Of a DNA stretch of 28,216 nt, positions 16,327 to 23,794 are shown piece by piece; the stretch's first letter is position 1, and every line of letters begins with the position of its first letter. The stretch is from contig CAZEBB010000025.1 in the NCBI GenBank assembly GCA_964510345.1, positions 1 to 28,216 of the forward strand. The letters are read 5' to 3'. The notes below the pieces were generated by a model. The model was not told where the DNA came from, ran no database searches, and saw nothing but the letters and a program-made list of their open reading frames with translations. The position numbers were made by a program, and so were the translations under genes. This stretch comes from JAAYQA01 sp964510345 (lineage in GTDB: Bacteria > Bacillota > Clostridia > Tissierellales > Peptoniphilaceae).

Positions 16327-17972
16327 GGTGCGACTTCCAGTGCGGTGACAAATTCGTACCCTTGGGACCTTGCCCAGTCGATATAATCACCTAAAATGAC
16401 GGTATTGGTATGGCTGATCGTGTGCAGTAAGATGACCGCTCCGGGTCGCGTTTTTTCCTTGAGCAGTGCGAGTGCACGCTCGGGGGAATACTGATTGTTC
16501 GGGTCCCAATCGAGATACGCCAAATCCCAGAAGAAAGTTTGGTACCCCATCATCTGATAGAGGGCAAGGCTACGTTCACTCCACAAGCCCTCCGGCGCTC
16601 GGAGTACGGGGGAGAGTTTCAGACCGGTGACCTGCTCATACTTCTCTTCTAACCCTTTCACATCATCGATGACGCGTTGGATCCCTCGGGAGCTGATAAT
16701 ATCCGGAGCCAAGAGGTGGTCTACGGTATGGTTTCCGACGACATTGCCTTCATTGGTCATTCGCTTGGTCGTTTTGGGTTCTGCGTCGATAAAAGACCCG
16801 GCCAAGAAGAATGTCGCATCGACGTCTTTTTCTGCCAGTGTATCAAGAATGCGGGAGGTGTAGTCTTTCAAACTGTATCCGCAGTCAAAGGTGAGCGCCA
16901 GCTGTTTCGGTGTGCCGGGGATACGAGAGTAAGCGTCGTACTTTTGGATCAGCGCTTCCAGATCCGGGTCATTGTGTTGATACGCCCATCCGTGTCGTGC
17001 ATTGCTCTTTTTGTTGAGTTCCGTAAAATCAGTGGGAGCCTCCGGGAATCTCTCCGGGACGAAATGATAGCCGACTTCTTTGGAAACCGTGCTCTCGCCG
17101 CCGACGATGATGATGCGTTTGAGCTGCGGATAATTGTCCACATAAGCGGCAATCTCTTTCGGCACAACTTTTTGATCGGTGAGGAGGATCGGTGCACTGT
17201 ATTTTTGCGAGAGGGAAACAGCGGCCAGTGCATCGGGGTAACTGCTGCCGGAAGCGAGAATGAGTGTTGTCGCCTTCGGAAAACCCGACTTCGCGATGGC
17301 GACCGAAGAAGCATAGCGGTTTGCGCCAGAGAGCCGACGGGAACCGGAATAGTGAGGAGCACTTGTCATGCCGCCGATAAGCGTGTCCGTTGCGAGGACT
17401 TCATCCGTTCCGTTGGTGAGGATTAACGGTCTCTTTTTGTAAACGGCATACGCCGCAGCCGGCAGTGCGTCGGAGAACTGGTATCCGTTGACGACGGTGG
17501 ACAGGTCCTTGAAGAGGGTTGCATCAAGAGAGAGCGCTTTTTCTCGGATCAGAGCGGCGGTATCAAATCGAGAGAAACCGGCGATGCGTTCGACCGGCGC
17601 ATACTGAAACAGAGCGAATTCGACCTCGGTAGAAACTGAGTTTTCGCCGCCCAGAAGATAGATCTGCTTTGGAGCGAGTCTCTTAATCTCGGCCTCTGTC
17701 GAAGCGGGCAGGGTTTTCTTTTCTGTGAGTAGGATGGGTCCTTTGACGGCCGATGCGAGCGTACCGCCGGTCAGCGCATCGGCAAAGCCTTCGCCGCTGG
17801 CGATGACGACCGCATCGGCGCTTGTGAAGCAATACTTGCTGATCTCTACGGCGGTTTCATATCGATTCGACCCCGCAATACGCAAAAGCTCCGGCTCGCT
17901 GTTAGCGAGCACGGGAGCTATGGGTGTACCTATCAGTACCAGTGCAAGTAGGAAGGAGATGCACTTTTTCAT
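16320..17972 (-). CDS. Secreted CWB2 protein with PdaA-like deacetylase domain
   Basis: A 550-residue exported protein: signal peptide (MKKCISFLLALVLIGTPIAPVLA), three CWB2 units (RIAGSNRYETA, RIAGFSRFDTA, RLSGANRYASS) up to about residue 315, then a carbohydrate esterase 4 domain. The domain looks like PdaA, the peptidoglycan N-acetylmuramate deacetylase of spore cortex synthesis, rather than classical NodB: a KYDAYSRIPGTPKQLALTFDCGY approach, NHTVDH (H415, H419), RAPEGLWSERSLAL, FWDLAYLDWD and LLHTISHTN. D363 is kept, but the usual N (PdaA) or D (NodB) after it is C364. ATG 17972 overlaps the kbl stop (ATGA) and GGAG lies in the kbl end, so it is translationally coupled to kbl. Activity with cysteine at 364 is uncertain. 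Confidence 0.9.
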   Translation of the reverse strand: MKKCISFLLALVLIGTPIAPVLANSEPELLRIAGSNRYETAVEISKYCFTSADAVVIASGEGFADALTGGTLASAVKGPILLTEKKTLPASTEAEIKRLAPKQIYLLGGENSVSTEVEFALFQYAPVERIAGFSRFDTAALIREKALSLDATLFKDLSTVVNGYQFSDALPAAAYAVYKKRPLILTNGTDEVLATDTLIGGMTSAPHYSGSRRLSGANRYASSVAIAKSGFPKATTLILASGSSYPDALAAVSLSQKYSAPILLTDQKVVPKEIAAYVDNYPQLKRIIIVGGESTVSKEVGYHFVPERFPEAPTDFTELNKKSNARHGWAYQHNDPDLEALIQKYDAYSRIPGTPKQLALTFDCGYSLKDYTSRILDTLAEKDVDATFFLAGSFIDAEPKTTKRMTNEGNVVGNHTVDHLLAPDIISSRGIQRVIDDVKGLEEKYEQVTGLKLSPVLRAPEGLWSERSLALYQMMGYQTFFWDLAYLDWDPNNQYSPERALALLKEKTRPGAVILLHTISHTNTVILGDYIDWARSQGYEFVTALEVAPK

Positions 17973-19174
17973 AGGCGATATTCTCCGGCTTGTGGAAACT
18001 TTTGAAACGCTTCTTCAAAAGCTTGGAGTGCATGATCGAGGTCTTCTTTCGTATGAGCGGCGGAAATCTGCGTGCGGATTCTCGCTTTGCCCTGCGGGAC
18101 GACGGGGTAGAAGAAACCGATGACGTAGATGCCCTTGGTCAACAAAAAGTCTGCCATCTCTTGTGCGAGAACGGCGTCACCCAACATGATCGGGATAATG
18201 GGGTGCTCACCCGGAACGACCGTATAGCCGATCTTCGTGATCCCCTCGCGGAAATAGCGCGCGTTTTCTTCGAGTCGGTCGCGATGCTCCGTCGAGCGAT
18301 TGAGCATGTCCAACACCGTCAACGATGCGGTTGCAATCGCCGGGGCCAGCGTGTTGGAGAAAAGATACGGTCGACTGCGCTGACGCAAGAGGTCGATAAA
18401 TTCTTTTCGTCCGCTGGTGTAACCGCCGCTGGCGCCGCCAAGCGCCTTGCCCAGCGTACCGGTTAAGATGTCGATCTTGTCCATGACGTCACAATGTTCA
18501 TGCGTTCCTTTGCCATGTTTCCCCATGAATCCGGTCGCATGTGAGTCATCGACCATAACGAGTGCACCATATTTTTCAGCAAGGTCGGTGATCCCTTGGA
18601 GGTTGGCGATAATCCCGTCCATCGAGAAGACGCCGTCGGTCGCGATCAGTGTGATGCCGCCTTCCTGCCTTTGCTTAAGCTTCTCTTCGAGATCCGCCAT
18701 GTCGTTATTTTGATACACGAGTTTCTTCGCTTTACACAAGCGCATACCGTCGATAATGCTGGCGTGGTTCAGAGCATCACTAAGAATGGTATCTTTATCG
18801 GTTAGGAGGGTTTCAAAAAGGCCTCCGTTCGCGTCAAAGCACGAAGAATACAAAATCGTGTCATCCATACCGAGAAATTCTGATAATTTGTCTTCCAGTT
18901 TTTTATGGACGGATTGGGTTCCGCAGATAAACCGGACGGATGAGAGGCCGTACCCCCAATGATCGTAACTCTTTTTTGCCGCTTCTTTCACTTCCGGATG
19001 ATTGGAGAGGCCCAAGTAGTTGTTGGCACAGAAATTGAGAATACCCTCCGTTTGCTCCGTATCGATGGAAGCGCCTTGCGGGCCGGAAAGAACCCTTTCG
19101 TTTTTCCACAATCCATTGTCCTTGATCTCTTGGAGGATGGACTGATAATGGTTTTGAACGTCTTTTGAATACAT
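17969..19174 (-). CDS. kbl: Glycine C-acetyltransferase (2-amino-3-ketobutyrate CoA ligase)
   Basis: A 401-residue PLP-dependent alpha-oxoamine synthase. It cleaves 2-amino-3-ketobutyrate with CoA into glycine and acetyl-CoA, the second step of threonine degradation after Tdh. Family landmarks: an NFCANNYLGLSNHPEV substrate-entry region, VMVDDSHATGFMG (the PLP aspartate and histidine), and the PLP lysine K243 in TLGKALGGASGGY; E. coli Kbl has its lysine at nearly the same position. Length is typical. GGGAGG, spaced six bases, precedes the ATG at 19174, and tdh ends one base upstream, so tdh-kbl is a true operon. The 3' end overlaps the CWB2-PdaA-like gene by four bases. Confidence 0.96.
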   Translation of the reverse strand: MYSKDVQNHYQSILQEIKDNGLWKNERVLSGPQGASIDTEQTEGILNFCANNYLGLSNHPEVKEAAKKSYDHWGYGLSSVRFICGTQSVHKKLEDKLSEFLGMDDTILYSSCFDANGGLFETLLTDKDTILSDALNHASIIDGMRLCKAKKLVYQNNDMADLEEKLKQRQEGGITLIATDGVFSMDGIIANLQGITDLAEKYGALVMVDDSHATGFMGKHGKGTHEHCDVMDKIDILTGTLGKALGGASGGYTSGRKEFIDLLRQRSRPYLFSNTLAPAIATASLTVLDMLNRSTEHRDRLEENARYFREGITKIGYTVVPGEHPIIPIMLGDAVLAQEMADFLLTKGIYVIGFFYPVVPQGKARIRTQISAAHTKEDLDHALQAFEEAFQKFPQAGEYRL

Positions 19175-19175
19175 G

Positions 19176-20204
19176 TTATACCTCCCAGTTGAGTACGACT
19201 TTGCCTGTCTTGCCGGACGCCATCAGGTCAAAGGCCTCCTGGTAGTCCGTGTAGGGGAAGCGATGGGTGATGACCGGGCTGATGTCGAGTCCGCTTTGCA
19301 GCATCGATGTCATCTTGTACCATGTCTCATACATTTCGCGGCCGTAGATTCCCTTGAGCGTCAGACCGTTAAAGACGATGGCGTTCCAATCGACGACGGT
19401 ACCGGGTTGGTGGATCCCCAACAGAGCGATCTTGCCGCCGTGACACATCGTGTCGATCATAAGGGAGAAGGCCTGTTGATTCCCGGACATCTCCATGCCG
19501 ACATCGAATCCTTCCACCATACCGAGCTCTTTCATGACCTCTTTGAGGTTTTCGTTTTTGACATTGACAGCGCGCGTGACGCCCATTTTTCTAGCGAGGT
19601 CCAGACGATAGTCGTTGACGTCAGTGATCACGACGAAACGAGCGCCGGCGTGTTTCGCAATCGCCGCTGCCATGATGCCGATAGGGCCGGCTCCTGTGAT
19701 CAGAACATCTTCTCCCAATACGTCGAAGCTCAGAGCCGTGTGCGTGGCGTTTCCAAAGGGGTCAAAACAGCTCAGTACGTCAAGCGGGATATTGGGGTCA
19801 CAGTGCCACACATTGGTGACGGGGATCACGAGGTATTCGGCAAATGCACCGGGACGGTTGACGCCGACACCGGATGTGTTATTGCAGAGGTGGCGACGTC
19901 CGGCTCGGCAGTTTCTGCAGCGCCCGCAGACGACGTGTCCTTCACCGGAGACGAGCTCACCGATCTGCACGTCTTCTACATTGTCACCGACGGCGTCGAC
20001 GACACCGACGAACTCGTGACCGACGATCATCGGTGCGGGGATCGTCTTTTGTGCCCAGTCATCCCATTCATAGATGTGAATGTCCGTGCCACAGATGGAT
20101 GTGCGTTTAATCTTAATGCGAACGTCGTTTTTTCCGACTTCGGGGATCGGAGCATCCTCCAGCCAGATGCCTTTTTTTGGATATCTCTTTACGAGTGCTT
20201 TCAA
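19176..20204 (-). CDS. tdh: L-threonine 3-dehydrogenase
   Basis: A 342-residue zinc-dependent medium-chain dehydrogenase that oxidises L-threonine with NAD to 2-amino-3-ketobutyrate. The frame is open to an ATG at 20261, but I start at TTG 20204 (reading MKALVK) behind AAAGGA with seven bases spacing. With that start, the catalytic zinc ligands fall at C38, H63 and E64 and the proton-relay residues at T40 and H43, the same numbers as E. coli Tdh; the structural-zinc cysteines end at C107, also as in E. coli. The NAD-binding GAGPIG motif is present. It is followed directly by kbl. The long start would add 19 residues of no family likeness. Confidence 0.96.
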   Translation of the reverse strand: MKALVKRYPKKGIWLEDAPIPEVGKNDVRIKIKRTSICGTDIHIYEWDDWAQKTIPAPMIVGHEFVGVVDAVGDNVEDVQIGELVSGEGHVVCGRCRNCRAGRRHLCNNTSGVGVNRPGAFAEYLVIPVTNVWHCDPNIPLDVLSCFDPFGNATHTALSFDVLGEDVLITGAGPIGIMAAAIAKHAGARFVVITDVNDYRLDLARKMGVTRAVNVKNENLKEVMKELGMVEGFDVGMEMSGNQQAFSLMIDTMCHGGKIALLGIHQPGTVVDWNAIVFNGLTLKGIYGREMYETWYKMTSMLQSGLDISPVITHRFPYTDYQEAFDLMASGKTGKVVLNWEV

Positions 20205-20297
20205 TTCTTTGTCCTTTCTGATTTGATTTGTGAATGTGTAAAAGATAAAAGCTCGAGACAATATCGTTTGCGCATGAAATCGTTATGCTCTACCAGT

Positions 20298-20326
20298 AGC
20301 GTAATTCATTCGAAACCAGATGTCAA
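20298..20326 (-). promoter_or_regulatory. Sigma-A type promoter for tdh-kbl
   Basis: On the minus strand a perfect -35 TTGACA (20321-20326) is 17 bases from TACGCT (20298-20303), a weak -10. It lies about 94 bases before the TTG start of tdh, leaving a long untranslated leader. A strong -35 with a poor -10 suits activator control, which is inference. Confidence 0.5.
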
Positions 20327-20399
20327 TTACAAATGAAAGCCCTTTCGATGAAAAAATAGGGTATAAGTTGTACAGTACTCAGTGTTGTCTGCGTCTTCA

Positions 20400-20428
20400 T
20401 TGATAGCAGCGTATCACTGTGGTAAAAT
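20400..20428 (+). promoter_or_regulatory. Sigma-A type promoter for pfp
   Basis: TTGATA (20400-20405) is followed after exactly 17 bases by TAAAAT (20423-20428), 31 bases before the pfp start codon. It is divergent from the tdh promoter in the same 255-base intergenic region. Confidence 0.72.
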
Positions 20429-20459
20429 AAAGTATCATCATATTGAGGAGGCTGACGAA

Positions 20460-21707
20460 ATGGAAGTATTAAAGGGAAATCTGATGTTCGGTCAATCCGG
20501 AGGACCTACTTCGGTTATCAATGCCAGTGCGGCAGGAGTGTTCACAGAAGCGCTGAAACAAACCGGCGTCATTGACAAAGTGTACGGTGCGGCTAATGGT
20601 ATTGTAGGGATTCTTAACGAGAAATTCTATGATATGGGACAAGAGGATCCGGAAGAATTGATGCTTCTCAAGACGACCCCGTCATCCGCCTTGGGTTCAT
20701 GTCGCTACAAACTGATGGATGTCGAAGAGGACGAGAAGGACTATCTTCGCATACTGGAAGTCTTCAAGAAATACAATATCCGCTATTTCTTCTATAATGG
20801 CGGCAACGACTCGATGGATACCTGCAATAAAATTTCAAAATATTTACATTCGAAAAATTATGAATGCCGTGTCGTCGGCGTCCCTAAGACGATCGACAAC
20901 GATCTCGCCGGAACCGACCACTGCCCGGGCTTTGGCTCTGCGGCAAAGTATATCGCAACGACCGTCATGGAAGTGTACTTAGATGCACGCGTATACAATA
21001 TCGGCATGATCACCGTGATCGAGATCATGGGACGCAACGCGGGTTGGCTCACCGCAGCCGCAGCGCTGGCTTCCTACAAGGGGCACGGACCGGAACTCAT
21101 CTACTTGCCGGAGCTTCCATTCGATTTGGATCAAATGATGGCCGATGTGGAGCGCGAGTATGCGAAAGATAAGAAAGTCATCATCTGCGTATCGGAAGGC
21201 GTAAAGACAAAAGATGGAAAATATATCCCCGAGCTGCTCGGAGATCTATCCACCGATGCATTCGGCCATAAACAAATGGGCGGTACCGCGACCATTCTCG
21301 CCGACTACATCAAAGAAAAAATGAACTGTAAGGTGCGCGGTATCGAGCTCTCGCTGATGCAACGCTGTGCCGCTCACGTGGCTTCCGGTGTCGACGTTGA
21401 AGAAGCGTTCCGCGCTGGTCAGGAAGCTGTGCGTGCCGCCGTCGCAGGAAGAACCGATGTCATGATCGGCTTTGCCCGCCCCGAGTCGGGACCGTATGAG
21501 ACAATTTACAAAGTCATTCCGCTGAGCGATGCGGCGAACGCTGAGCGAGTGGTACCGAGAGAGTGGATCAACACGGCCGGCAACCACATCAATCAGGAAT
21601 TCATCGACTATGCATTGCCGTTGATTCAAGGTGATTCCGACTATGTGACAGAAGAAGGCCTCCCGCGATTTGCCAATCTGAAAAAAGTGCGAGGCGACAG
21701 ACCGTAG
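20460..21707 (+). CDS. pfp: Pyrophosphate-dependent 6-phosphofructokinase (PPi type)
   Basis: A 415-residue group II phosphofructokinase that phosphorylates fructose 6-phosphate, most likely with pyrophosphate. The donor-binding start is GQSGGPTSVINAS. G114-G-N-D117-S has aspartate where ATP enzymes have glycine (GGDGS), and P142-K143-T-I-D146-N-D has the lysine seen in PPi enzymes; both indicate PPi. D146 is the catalytic base position, and MGRNAGWLTAAAA is the substrate motif. The open frame starts at 20382, but GAGGAGG at 20445-20451 and the promoter at 20400-20428 place the start at ATG 20460. A terminator follows, so it is monocistronic. Reversible PPi glycolysis is typical of many fermentative anaerobes. 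Confidence 0.93.
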   Translation: MEVLKGNLMFGQSGGPTSVINASAAGVFTEALKQTGVIDKVYGAANGIVGILNEKFYDMGQEDPEELMLLKTTPSSALGSCRYKLMDVEEDEKDYLRILEVFKKYNIRYFFYNGGNDSMDTCNKISKYLHSKNYECRVVGVPKTIDNDLAGTDHCPGFGSAAKYIATTVMEVYLDARVYNIGMITVIEIMGRNAGWLTAAAALASYKGHGPELIYLPELPFDLDQMMADVEREYAKDKKVIICVSEGVKTKDGKYIPELLGDLSTDAFGHKQMGGTATILADYIKEKMNCKVRGIELSLMQRCAAHVASGVDVEEAFRAGQEAVRAAVAGRTDVMIGFARPESGPYETIYKVIPLSDAANAERVVPREWINTAGNHINQEFIDYALPLIQGDSDYVTEEGLPRFANLKKVRGDRP

Positions 21708-21717
21708 AACGATCACT

Positions 21718-21748
21718 GCCCCAACAAACGTTGGGGCGGTTGCTTTTT
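21718..21748 (+). terminator. Rho-independent terminator after pfp
   Basis: GCCCCAAC (21718-21725) pairs with GTTGGGGC (21730-21737) around AAAC. The T-run (TTTTT) starts six bases beyond the stem. Confidence 0.75.
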
Positions 21749-21786
21749 CGGGTATTCATGTAGGAGCAAACGGAAAGGAGGCCATT

Positions 21787-22182
21787 ATGCCGGAATATTT
21801 TTGGACCATACTCATGGTCATATTTGCAATATTTACCATTATCTGGTTGACGAGGGGGATCTGGATGTCAAAGGGACGCACTTATGGGATTGAACAAGAG
21901 GAGATGGAGCGCTTAGTGCGAGAAGAAGGGGCGACGATTATCGATGTGCGCACGCCGAAAGAGTACGCACGGGGTCACATTCCCGGCGCTGCATTTGTGC
22001 AGGCGGAGACGGCGAAGCAAAAGTTTCCGGGACTTTTCCCGGATAAGAAGAAGCCGTATATCCTATACTGCGCAAGCGGCATGCGATCGGGGATTGTCGT
22101 CGATCATCTCAAAGAATTGGGGTACGAAAATCTCCATGATTTTAAGGGAATCAGACGCTATCAGGGAGAATTGGAGCGTTAG
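21787..22182 (+). CDS. Membrane-anchored rhodanese-like protein
   Basis: A 131-residue protein: one N-terminal transmembrane helix (about residues 5-25, YFWTILMVIFAIFTIIWL) and a single rhodanese domain. The domain shows TIIDVRTPKEYARGHIPGA, then the active-site loop C95-ASGMRS at the end of a YILY strand. Single-domain rhodaneses accept or transfer sulfane sulfur; the anchor puts it at the membrane, with the domain probably cytoplasmic because WLTRGIWMSKGR after the helix is positively charged. AAAGGAGG at 21773-21780 precedes ATG 21787. The next gene begins 14 bases after its stop, likely in the same transcript. Confidence 0.9.
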   Translation: MPEYFWTILMVIFAIFTIIWLTRGIWMSKGRTYGIEQEEMERLVREEGATIIDVRTPKEYARGHIPGAAFVQAETAKQKFPGLFPDKKKPYILYCASGMRSGIVVDHLKELGYENLHDFKGIRRYQGELER

Positions 22183-22196
22183 AAAGGACGTAGAAT

Positions 22197-23726
22197 ATGG
22201 AAAGCATCTACCGATATATTGTGCGCATGCGCGACGAGCAGCCGAAGCTGCCCTATCCGTTTCAAGACGGGCGTGCCGGGATGTCGGACGTGAGCATCGC
22301 GATCCGCGGATCAGACCTTCCGTATTCGGACCGAAAAATGAAGGCGGCCGAAGCTTGCCGCTTCATCGAGCAATCGTTACAGGGAATGGACAACACGCAA
22401 GAGCTGTTGTCCTTTTTTGCATCCCACCGGATCATCACCTATCTGACGGAGTTTACCGAAAGGATGCGCTTGCTCCTCACGACGGATACAGTCGATTCGC
22501 AGGGACTATACGAACTCGGGTATCGCTGGGCGACCGACAGCCCTCATGATGACCTCGTACGTGCCGGGATGATCATCTTAGGAAATTATGAGAATGACAT
22601 CGTGACTAATGTTTTGCGCACACTCGGGTATCACAGCGCGCTGAGTGTCTACGCGATCGCTGCGAGCGCTCCGTATTACCGACGAAATGCATTTCTCTTC
22701 GACATGTGTCGAAACACGTCGGGGTATGGCAAGTTGATCGCATTGATCGCTTTGGAACCGGTGACTTCATTTCAGCAAGAGTGGTTGTTCACGGAAGGAC
22801 TGTCTCATTGTGCATTGCGCAATCTGGCCGCTTCTCAAATCATGCAAAAGCCGGATATGAGAGATTATCTCGCCCGCTTGGAGATGGATAAGAAGACGTA
22901 CACTCAATCGGCCAAGTTGATCGCTCATGCGCTGCTGGATCCCGATCCGTCGATTGTCCATACACATCCTGGATTTTTCGAGCGCTTTATCGCGAATTCT
23001 CCGGCATGGGCGGATCAGTTTATCGAACACAGCGCGCTCTTGTCCATCGATGCCACAGGTGCGGGCGATGACAGCCAAACCAGAATCGTTCAGAGCGTAC
23101 TGGATTCTCCGAAGTGGAAAACGGTCGTATGCGATCAGATGTTTACACCGGTTGAAGACAATCGTCTCATCCTTCGGGGGCTGGAGACACTGCCTTCTCC
23201 TCCTTCCTTTCAGTCGCTTATGCGCATATTGATGCGCGATCCATTTGACAGTGCGCTTTTGGAATATTTGGAAAAGCATCCCGAAGAATACTGGGGGCCA
23301 TTGGTCTCGTACAATGTGCAGGCTTTTACTGACAGCCCGATCTTCTCCGGAGCGACCGATATTCCCGATGAGTATCTCGCCGCCCCGCAGTTTCATGCGG
23401 ATCTATGGCCGGCTGCCGCCCTGCGGATGATGCGTGCCGCCAAAGAATACGACGAAGATTTTTGCCTCCTGTGCCTACGTGGGCGAACGACTTCCGTACG
23501 TAAAGAGGCGATTGCCGCACTGAACGTGAATCGCTATCGGTGGGCAGACGGGGTAACCCAAGCGTTACAAACGGCCTTGGATGAAGAACCCGTGCAAGAG
23601 ATTCGACAGCAGATCTTAGCGTTACTCGGAAATTCCGAGGAGAGAGACGTGAATGGAATAGCGAGCGAACACACAGGAGATCAACAAATCCACCATCCCA
23701 ATGTGATCCGCTTTCCGGAGAAATAG
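22197..23726 (+). CDS. Large helical protein of unknown function (HEAT-like repeats possible)
   Basis: A 509-residue soluble protein I do not recognise. It has no signal peptide, no membrane segment and no catalytic motif I can identify. The sequence is a string of amphipathic helices, such as DLVRAGMIILGNYENDIVTNVLRTLGYHSALSVYAI split by short turns, and a late TTSVRKEAIAALNVNRYRWADGVTQALQTALDEEPVQEIRQQILALLG, which looks like two HEAT-type helical repeats. That suggests a protein-binding scaffold. AAAGGA at 22184-22189 precedes ATG 22197. It shares a transcript with the rhodanese gene and ends at a strong bidirectional terminator. A role with the rhodanese is inference only. Confidence 0.6.
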   Translation: MESIYRYIVRMRDEQPKLPYPFQDGRAGMSDVSIAIRGSDLPYSDRKMKAAEACRFIEQSLQGMDNTQELLSFFASHRIITYLTEFTERMRLLLTTDTVDSQGLYELGYRWATDSPHDDLVRAGMIILGNYENDIVTNVLRTLGYHSALSVYAIAASAPYYRRNAFLFDMCRNTSGYGKLIALIALEPVTSFQQEWLFTEGLSHCALRNLAASQIMQKPDMRDYLARLEMDKKTYTQSAKLIAHALLDPDPSIVHTHPGFFERFIANSPAWADQFIEHSALLSIDATGAGDDSQTRIVQSVLDSPKWKTVVCDQMFTPVEDNRLILRGLETLPSPPSFQSLMRILMRDPFDSALLEYLEKHPEEYWGPLVSYNVQAFTDSPIFSGATDIPDEYLAAPQFHADLWPAAALRMMRAAKEYDEDFCLLCLRGRTTSVRKEAIAALNVNRYRWADGVTQALQTALDEEPVQEIRQQILALLGNSEERDVNGIASEHTGDQQIHHPNVIRFPEK

Positions 23727-23742
23727 CCAATGGGTTGCACGA

Positions 23743-23772
23743 AAAAAGTACGAGGTTCGTCTCGTACTTTTT
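23743..23772. terminator. Bidirectional terminator between the helical protein and the M20 gene
   Basis: AAAAAGTACGAG (23743-23754) pairs over 12 bp with CTCGTACTTTTT (23761-23772), loop GTTCGT. The A-run on one side and the T-run on the other let it serve both converging genes. Confidence 0.88.
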
Positions 23773-23794
23773 CCGTTGATTCTATTCGTTTTCA

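Noticed and set aside
16677..17426. 249-codon plus-strand frame antisense to the CWB2-PdaA-like gene
   Set aside because: Shadow of a strong signal-peptide/CWB2 gene; no start signal and low-complexity composition.
19173..20336. 387-codon plus-strand frame antisense to tdh
   Set aside because: It is the mirror of tdh, rich in histidine, aspartate and cysteine as expected from antisense codons, and tdh has all catalytic residues.
22767..23396. 209-codon minus-strand frame inside the helical-protein gene
   Set aside because: Arginine/glutamine/histidine-rich shadow without a ribosome binding site; the plus-strand gene has proper signals.
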